DNA of 64,000 bases from Corallococcus silvisoli. Its GTDB lineage: Bacteria > Myxococcota > Myxococcia > Myxococcales > Myxococcaceae. Within the stretch, counting starts at the first letter, position 1. Every line of letters starts with the position of its first letter. Position numbers and translations under genes: made by a program. Location of the stretch: contig NZ_JAAAPJ010000012.1 of NCBI RefSeq assembly GCF_009909145.1, positions 124,001-188,000 of the forward strand. Direction: 5' to 3'. This document shows, in pieces, positions 60,428 to 64,000 of this stretch. The notes beneath the pieces were generated by a model, which saw only the letters and a list, made by a program, of their open reading frames with translations, was not told where the DNA came from and ran no database searches.

Positions 60428-62321
60428 GCTGAAGCCCGCCACCTCCTCCTCGTTGAGGCATGAGGTTTCCGTGGAGGCGCTTCGTCACGAGACGCCCGCT
60501 GCTGGGAAGGTGAACGCGCTGGAGGCCCGTCACGGCGATCCCATCCCGATGTACGGGGACGCGAACGCGCGCGGCTTCAAGACGGTGGAGGACCTGACGG
60601 TCGCGGACTGTGTGATCGCGCACCTGGAGGCGGAGGACGTGGATGCGGTGTTCGGCATCCCGGGCGGCAACATCGCTCCGTTCCAGCAGGCGCTGCGCAA
60701 GCACGCGTCCATGCGCTTCATCATCGCGTCGCACGAGGCGGGCGCGGCGTTCATGGCGGATGGCTATGCGCGCGCCACCGGCAAGCTGGGCGTGTGCATG
60801 GTGACGGCCGGGCCTGGCGCCACCAACGCGCTGACGGGCGTGGCTTCCGCGCACCTGGACGGCGTGCCCATGCTGGCCATCAGCGGCAACATCGCCACGG
60901 ACCGCGTGGGCCTGATGGCGATCCAGGAGAGCACCAGCTCCCACGGCGTGAACACGGTGGAGATGTTCCGCCAGGGCTGCGCCAGCTCCGTGGGCGTCAC
61001 GGACGCGCAGAGCTTCCAGCGGCTGCTGGCGCGCTCGCTGCGCACCGCGCAGGGCCTGCCCGGCGGCGCCGCGCACCTGAGCATCCCGGCCAACATCGCG
61101 CGCCAGCCCATCCAGCGCGCGTCGGTGCCCACCACGCGCGGGGCCTTCCGCGCGCGTCCGGCGAACGCGCCCTTCGAGGACCTGCGCGCCGCCTTCACGC
61201 TGCTGCGCACCGCGCGCCGTCCGCTCATCTTCCTGGGCTCGGGCGCGCGCGAGGCGATGGCGGAGCACGGCGAGGCGTTCACCGCGTTCGTCACGCAGCA
61301 CGGCATCCCCGTGGCCACCAGCATGCGCGGCAAGGGGCTGTTCTCCGAGCGCGAGGCGCTGTCGCTGGGCGTGCTGGGGCTGGCGGGCAGCAAGCGCGCG
61401 GAGGCCTACCTGCGCGAAGGCGTGGACGTGATGCTGGTCCTGGGCAGCCGCCTGGGCGAGTGGGCATCCCGCAGCTTCCACCGCTACTTCCAGTCCGTGC
61501 ACCACGTCATCCAGGTGGACGTGAACGCGTCGAACATCGGCCAGTTCCTGCCGGTGCGGCTGCCCATCGTGGCGGACGTGGGTTCGGTGGTGACGGGGCT
61601 GGCGGAGCTGGGGCAGATGATCGGCCCGTCCAGCGGCGCCCGCGTGCAGGAGCGCTGGTCGCAGGTGATGGCGTTGACGGAGGCCGCGCCCGTCGTGCGC
61701 GCCCCGCAGGCGCAGGACTCGGTGAAGCCGCAGGACCTGATGGCGGAGCTCGACAAGCACCTGAGCCCGGACATGGACCTGTACATCGACATGGGCAACT
61801 GCACCGGGTGGACGGCGCACCTGCTGCACATCACGCCGCCCGCGCGAATCTTCTACCCCTGCGGCCTGTCCTCCATGGGCTGGTCTTGCGGCGCGGTCAT
61901 CGGCGGCAAGGTGGGGCGGCCGGAGCGCTCCGCGGTGGCCATCGTCGGTGATGGCGCGTTCCTGATGAACGGCACGGAGATGCTCACCGCCTCGCGCTAC
62001 CGCGTGGGCACGGTGACGGTGGTCCTCAACGACAACTTCCTGGGCATGGTGAACCACGGCGAGCACGTGCAGGACCGCACGTACCCGCTGGAGGACGAGT
62101 TCTATGGCCTGGGCAACCCGGACCTGAAGGCCTTCTCCGAGTCGCTGGGCGCCCGCGCCTACACGGTGAACGCGCCCGGGCAGCTGGACGCGCTGCTGCC
62201 GGAAGTGCTGCGCCGCGCGGACGAGACGGGCCAGCCGCAGGTCATCATCGCGCACATCGACTACCGCGAGGTGCCGCCCTACGGCGACCGCTTCGCCGCC
62301 GTGGCCTCGGACGCGAAGTAG
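60405..62321 (+). CDS. Acetolactate-synthase-like ThDP-dependent enzyme
   Basis: A 638-residue thiamine-diphosphate enzyme of the acetohydroxyacid synthase/pyruvate oxidase family. Residues 60-230 are the pyrimidine-binding domain with GIPGGN and the catalytic glutamate E111 in SHEAGAAFMADGYARATGK; the middle domain spans about 260-400; the diphosphate-binding domain has GDGAFLMNGTEMLTASRY near 515 and the closing NDN. An N-terminal extension of about 58 residues precedes the core. ATG 60405 has TTGGAG about 11 nt upstream. No AHAS small subunit or other ilv gene is adjacent; instead a KAS-III-like gene follows 8 nt later, suggesting acyloin- or ketone-forming secondary metabolism rather than valine synthesis (inference). 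Confidence 0.88.
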   Translation: MSTSSLAELKPATSSSLRHEVSVEALRHETPAAGKVNALEARHGDPIPMYGDANARGFKTVEDLTVADCVIAHLEAEDVDAVFGIPGGNIAPFQQALRKHASMRFIIASHEAGAAFMADGYARATGKLGVCMVTAGPGATNALTGVASAHLDGVPMLAISGNIATDRVGLMAIQESTSSHGVNTVEMFRQGCASSVGVTDAQSFQRLLARSLRTAQGLPGGAAHLSIPANIARQPIQRASVPTTRGAFRARPANAPFEDLRAAFTLLRTARRPLIFLGSGAREAMAEHGEAFTAFVTQHGIPVATSMRGKGLFSEREALSLGVLGLAGSKRAEAYLREGVDVMLVLGSRLGEWASRSFHRYFQSVHHVIQVDVNASNIGQFLPVRLPIVADVGSVVTGLAELGQMIGPSSGARVQERWSQVMALTEAAPVVRAPQAQDSVKPQDLMAELDKHLSPDMDLYIDMGNCTGWTAHLLHITPPARIFYPCGLSSMGWSCGAVIGGKVGRPERSAVAIVGDGAFLMNGTEMLTASRYRVGTVTVVLNDNFLGMVNHGEHVQDRTYPLEDEFYGLGNPDLKAFSESLGARAYTVNAPGQLDALLPEVLRRADETGQPQVIIAHIDYREVPPYGDRFAAVASDAK

Positions 62322-62328
62322 CCGCCGC

Positions 62329-63294
62329 ATGAGCGCCGCGACCTACGCGCTGCTGGGCGTTGGCGCCGCCGTGCCCGGCACGGTGCGCGGCAACGAGGAT
62401 CCCCTCTTCGAGCCCCTGCGCCGTGCCGCCGGAAGTGGCGGGGAGCACGCGCTCTTCTACGGCAATCGCGAGCGACGGGCGCTGGGGCCGGGTGAGTCCC
62501 TGGCCTCGCTCACCGCGCGCGCGGGCGCCGCCGCGCTCCAGGACGCGGGGCTGACCGCCTCGGACGTGCAGCGGCTGTATGGCTACGTGTCGGTGTCGGA
62601 GTTCATCGCGCCGAACGCGCTCTACGCGGTGCACCGGGAGCTGGGGCTGGGGCAGGGCGCCCTGGTGGTTCCGGTGCAGGCGGACTTCGCCAACTTCCTG
62701 ATGGGCGTGGTGCTGGCCTGGGAGGCGCTGCGCGCGGGCAGCATCCAGCACGCGCTGGTCGCGGTGGGCTCCGCGTGGACGCGCAACGTGGACTACACGC
62801 AAGGGCACGCCATCGGCATTGGCGACGGCGCGGGCGCGGTGGTGGTGGGCGCGGGAGAGCGGCTGACCCTGGTGGACTGGGGCGCGGACACCTTCAGCGA
62901 CGAGTACGGCGCGATGATGATGGGGCCGCGGCCGGAGTCCGGGCTCGCGCACCCTACCTATGGCATCGCGCCCACGTCGGGCGTGCAGGCCTTCCTGAAC
63001 TCTGGAATGAACGGGCCGCCCCGGCTGGTGGAGCGGCTGCTCCACAAGCACGGCGTGGCGCGCGAGGACGTGACGCTCATCTCGCACCAGGCCACGCGCA
63101 AGCTGATGGACCACTGGGCGAAGGAGATCCGCCCGCGCGAGTACCTGGACACGTTCGAGGACTTCGGGAACATGGTGCACGCGTCCATCCCGGTGACGCT
63201 GGCCCGGTTCCACCGCGAGCTGCGAACGAAGTACCTGGTGATGGTGGGCCTGGGGATCGGCGCGCACCAGATGGCCCTGCTGGTGCGCGTCTGA
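62329..63294 (+). CDS. KAS III (FabH)-like condensing-enzyme homologue lacking the active-site cysteine
   Basis: A 321-residue thiolase-fold protein. Alignment by eye to FabH places H253 (SHQATRKL) and N281 (GNMVHASIP) at the catalytic His and Asn, and the closing VGLGIGAHQMALLVRV matches FabH's end. The nucleophile segment, normally AAACAGF, reads QADFANF, so F120 stands where the Cys should be. It therefore cannot load an acyl group in the usual way. It might use another residue, act as an acyltransferase, or be a partner of a second KAS. ATG 62329 lies 8 nt after the ThDP gene stop, so one operon. Confidence 0.88.
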   Translation: MSAATYALLGVGAAVPGTVRGNEDPLFEPLRRAAGSGGEHALFYGNRERRALGPGESLASLTARAGAAALQDAGLTASDVQRLYGYVSVSEFIAPNALYAVHRELGLGQGALVVPVQADFANFLMGVVLAWEALRAGSIQHALVAVGSAWTRNVDYTQGHAIGIGDGAGAVVVGAGERLTLVDWGADTFSDEYGAMMMGPRPESGLAHPTYGIAPTSGVQAFLNSGMNGPPRLVERLLHKHGVAREDVTLISHQATRKLMDHWAKEIRPREYLDTFEDFGNMVHASIPVTLARFHRELRTKYLVMVGLGIGAHQMALLVRV

Positions 63295-63304
63295 GGGACG
63301 CCGG

Positions 63305-64000
63305 CTACTGGTCGTCGCAGGGCGTGCCCAGCCGAAGACCGGTGTAGACCCCCAGCTCGTTGTAGATGAGCGGCAGGTTCTGCCCCACGGGGACGTTGCG
63401 CAGCTCGACCTCCGTGCGCGGGTTTTCGATCCACATGGGCGTCTGCGCGCGGTCGATGACGAGCCGCAGCTGCCCCTTCTTCGTGGTGAAGATCTCGCCT
63501 TCGGAGTCCGCCACCACGTTGGTCATCTTCTGCGGCTTCAGGTCGCCCCGGGGCCCGATGAACACCCGGAAGTTGCGCGCCTCCGAGGGCGTGAAGCCCT
63601 TGTCCACGTAGTAGTACGTGCCCTTGGAGTCGCGCAGCAGCGCGTGCGGGACGAACTTCTGCGGGTTGGGGGCGTAGGTGGCCTTGCGCAGCAACTCGCG
63701 CGCCTCCGTGCCGGGGATCATCTCCAGGGACACCTTGCGCTCACCGCAGCGCAGCGAACAGGTGCGCTCCTGGGGGTCCACGCTCAGCGCCGAGTGCACT
63801 CGCAGATCGAGCCCGTCGTAGTCGGGGCTGCCCTTGGGATTGAAGAAGCGCGGATCCATGAAGGTCATGGCGGACAGGTTGCCGCCGCGGGGACGGGGCA
63901 CCTCGAAGAACGCCTTCCCGTCGCCGTAGTAGAGCCGGTCCTCCAGGCCGTCCGTCTCCTCGTAGGGCACCGCGGCGACGTAGTGCCCCTTGCCGTCGGT
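63305..64000 (-). CDS. Uncharacterised protein (N-terminus outside window)
   Basis: The minus-strand frame stays open to the right edge, so at least 232 residues are present and the start is not visible. The visible part is beta-rich with paired Tyr-containing strands (GTYYYVDKGFTPSEARNFRVF, EGEIFTTKKGQLRLVI) and an apparent four-cysteine content (CSLRC, PCDDQ at the end). No family recognised. Its stop lies 10 nt after that of the convergent KAS-like gene. Earlier in-frame starts beyond the edge cannot be judged. Confidence 0.6.
   Translation of the reverse strand, partial: TDGKGHYVAAVPYEETDGLEDRLYYGDGKAFFEVPRPRGGNLSAMTFMDPRFFNPKGSPDYDGLDLRVHSALSVDPQERTCSLRCGERKVSLEMIPGTEARELLRKATYAPNPQKFVPHALLRDSKGTYYYVDKGFTPSEARNFRVFIGPRGDLKPQKMTNVVADSEGEIFTTKKGQLRLVIDRAQTPMWIENPRTEVELRNVPVGQNLPLIYNELGVYTGLRLGTPCDDQ

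Noticed and set aside
60276..62330. A 684-codon minus-strand frame opposite the ThDP enzyme
   Set aside because: Antisense shadow; the plus strand encodes complete ThDP motifs.

Overview
The window is very GC-rich, gene-dense DNA from a delta-proteobacterium-like predator. Gene content points to Myxococcaceae (Myxococcus or Corallococcus): a long hybrid sensor kinase, many large lipoproteins, MopE-like cysteine/glycine-rich surface proteins, TPR proteins, secreted polysaccharide-degrading enzymes, and frequent GTG starts with 4-nt ATGA/GTGA overlaps. The taxonomic call is inference from gene content and base composition; no rRNA, tRNA, CRISPR array, insertion sequence or prophage was recognised.

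Layout. 1-9 kb: a metallo-beta-lactamase-fold hydrolase (cut by the left edge), ribA and moeA on the minus strand; then an unusual histone-H1-tailed protein, an RNase R with a very long basic tail, a DUF3185 membrane protein and a TPR lipoprotein. 9-12 kb: a BtuFDC/FecCD-type uptake operon (minus). 12-14.5 kb: convergent secreted polysaccharide deacetylase and GH16 beta-glucanase separated by a perfect 13-bp hairpin. 14.6-18.4 kb: a ferric-iron-type ABC importer operon. 18.4-20.5 kb: a PPOX flavoprotein divergent from a carboxymuconolactone-decarboxylase/ECF41 sigma factor pair with a plausible ECF41 promoter. 20.5-24.7 kb: two LysR regulators, each divergent from its probable target (MFS exporter; zinc-free alcohol dehydrogenase/quinone oxidoreductase), both with visible inverted-repeat operators. 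24.7-28 kb: methyltransferases and small membrane proteins.

28.2-28.8 kb is the shrunken, frameshifted remnant of an ADOP/MacB-type permease. It is followed by a hybrid kinase with two kinase cores and an internal receiver, a cysteine/glycine-rich lipoprotein, MutS2, a TPR protein, a class III nucleotide cyclase, a NamZ-type muramidase, a degenerate metallophosphoesterase and NadD (37-42 kb). 42-45.3 kb encodes a tripartite putative surface protein (lipobox, HExxH peptidase, TolB propeller, beta-barrel). 45.4-50.3 kb holds an unknown protein, a DUF2520 Rossmann protein with no canonical start codon, and a ClpC/ClpA-like double AAA+ ATPase.

50.5-57 kb is a six-gene operon (Yip1 membrane protein, TolC, MacA, one MacB-like ATPase, two different MacB-like permeases) that should form a tripartite efflux or export machine. 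57-60 kb has a GNAT acetyltransferase, a TPR protein with an intact metzincin zinc motif, and a STAS-like protein. 60.3-63.3 kb is a two-gene unit: a ThDP-dependent acetolactate-synthase-like enzyme and a KAS III homologue that has lost its catalytic cysteine. This is the best candidate here for an undescribed small-molecule pathway. The window ends inside an uncharacterised gene.
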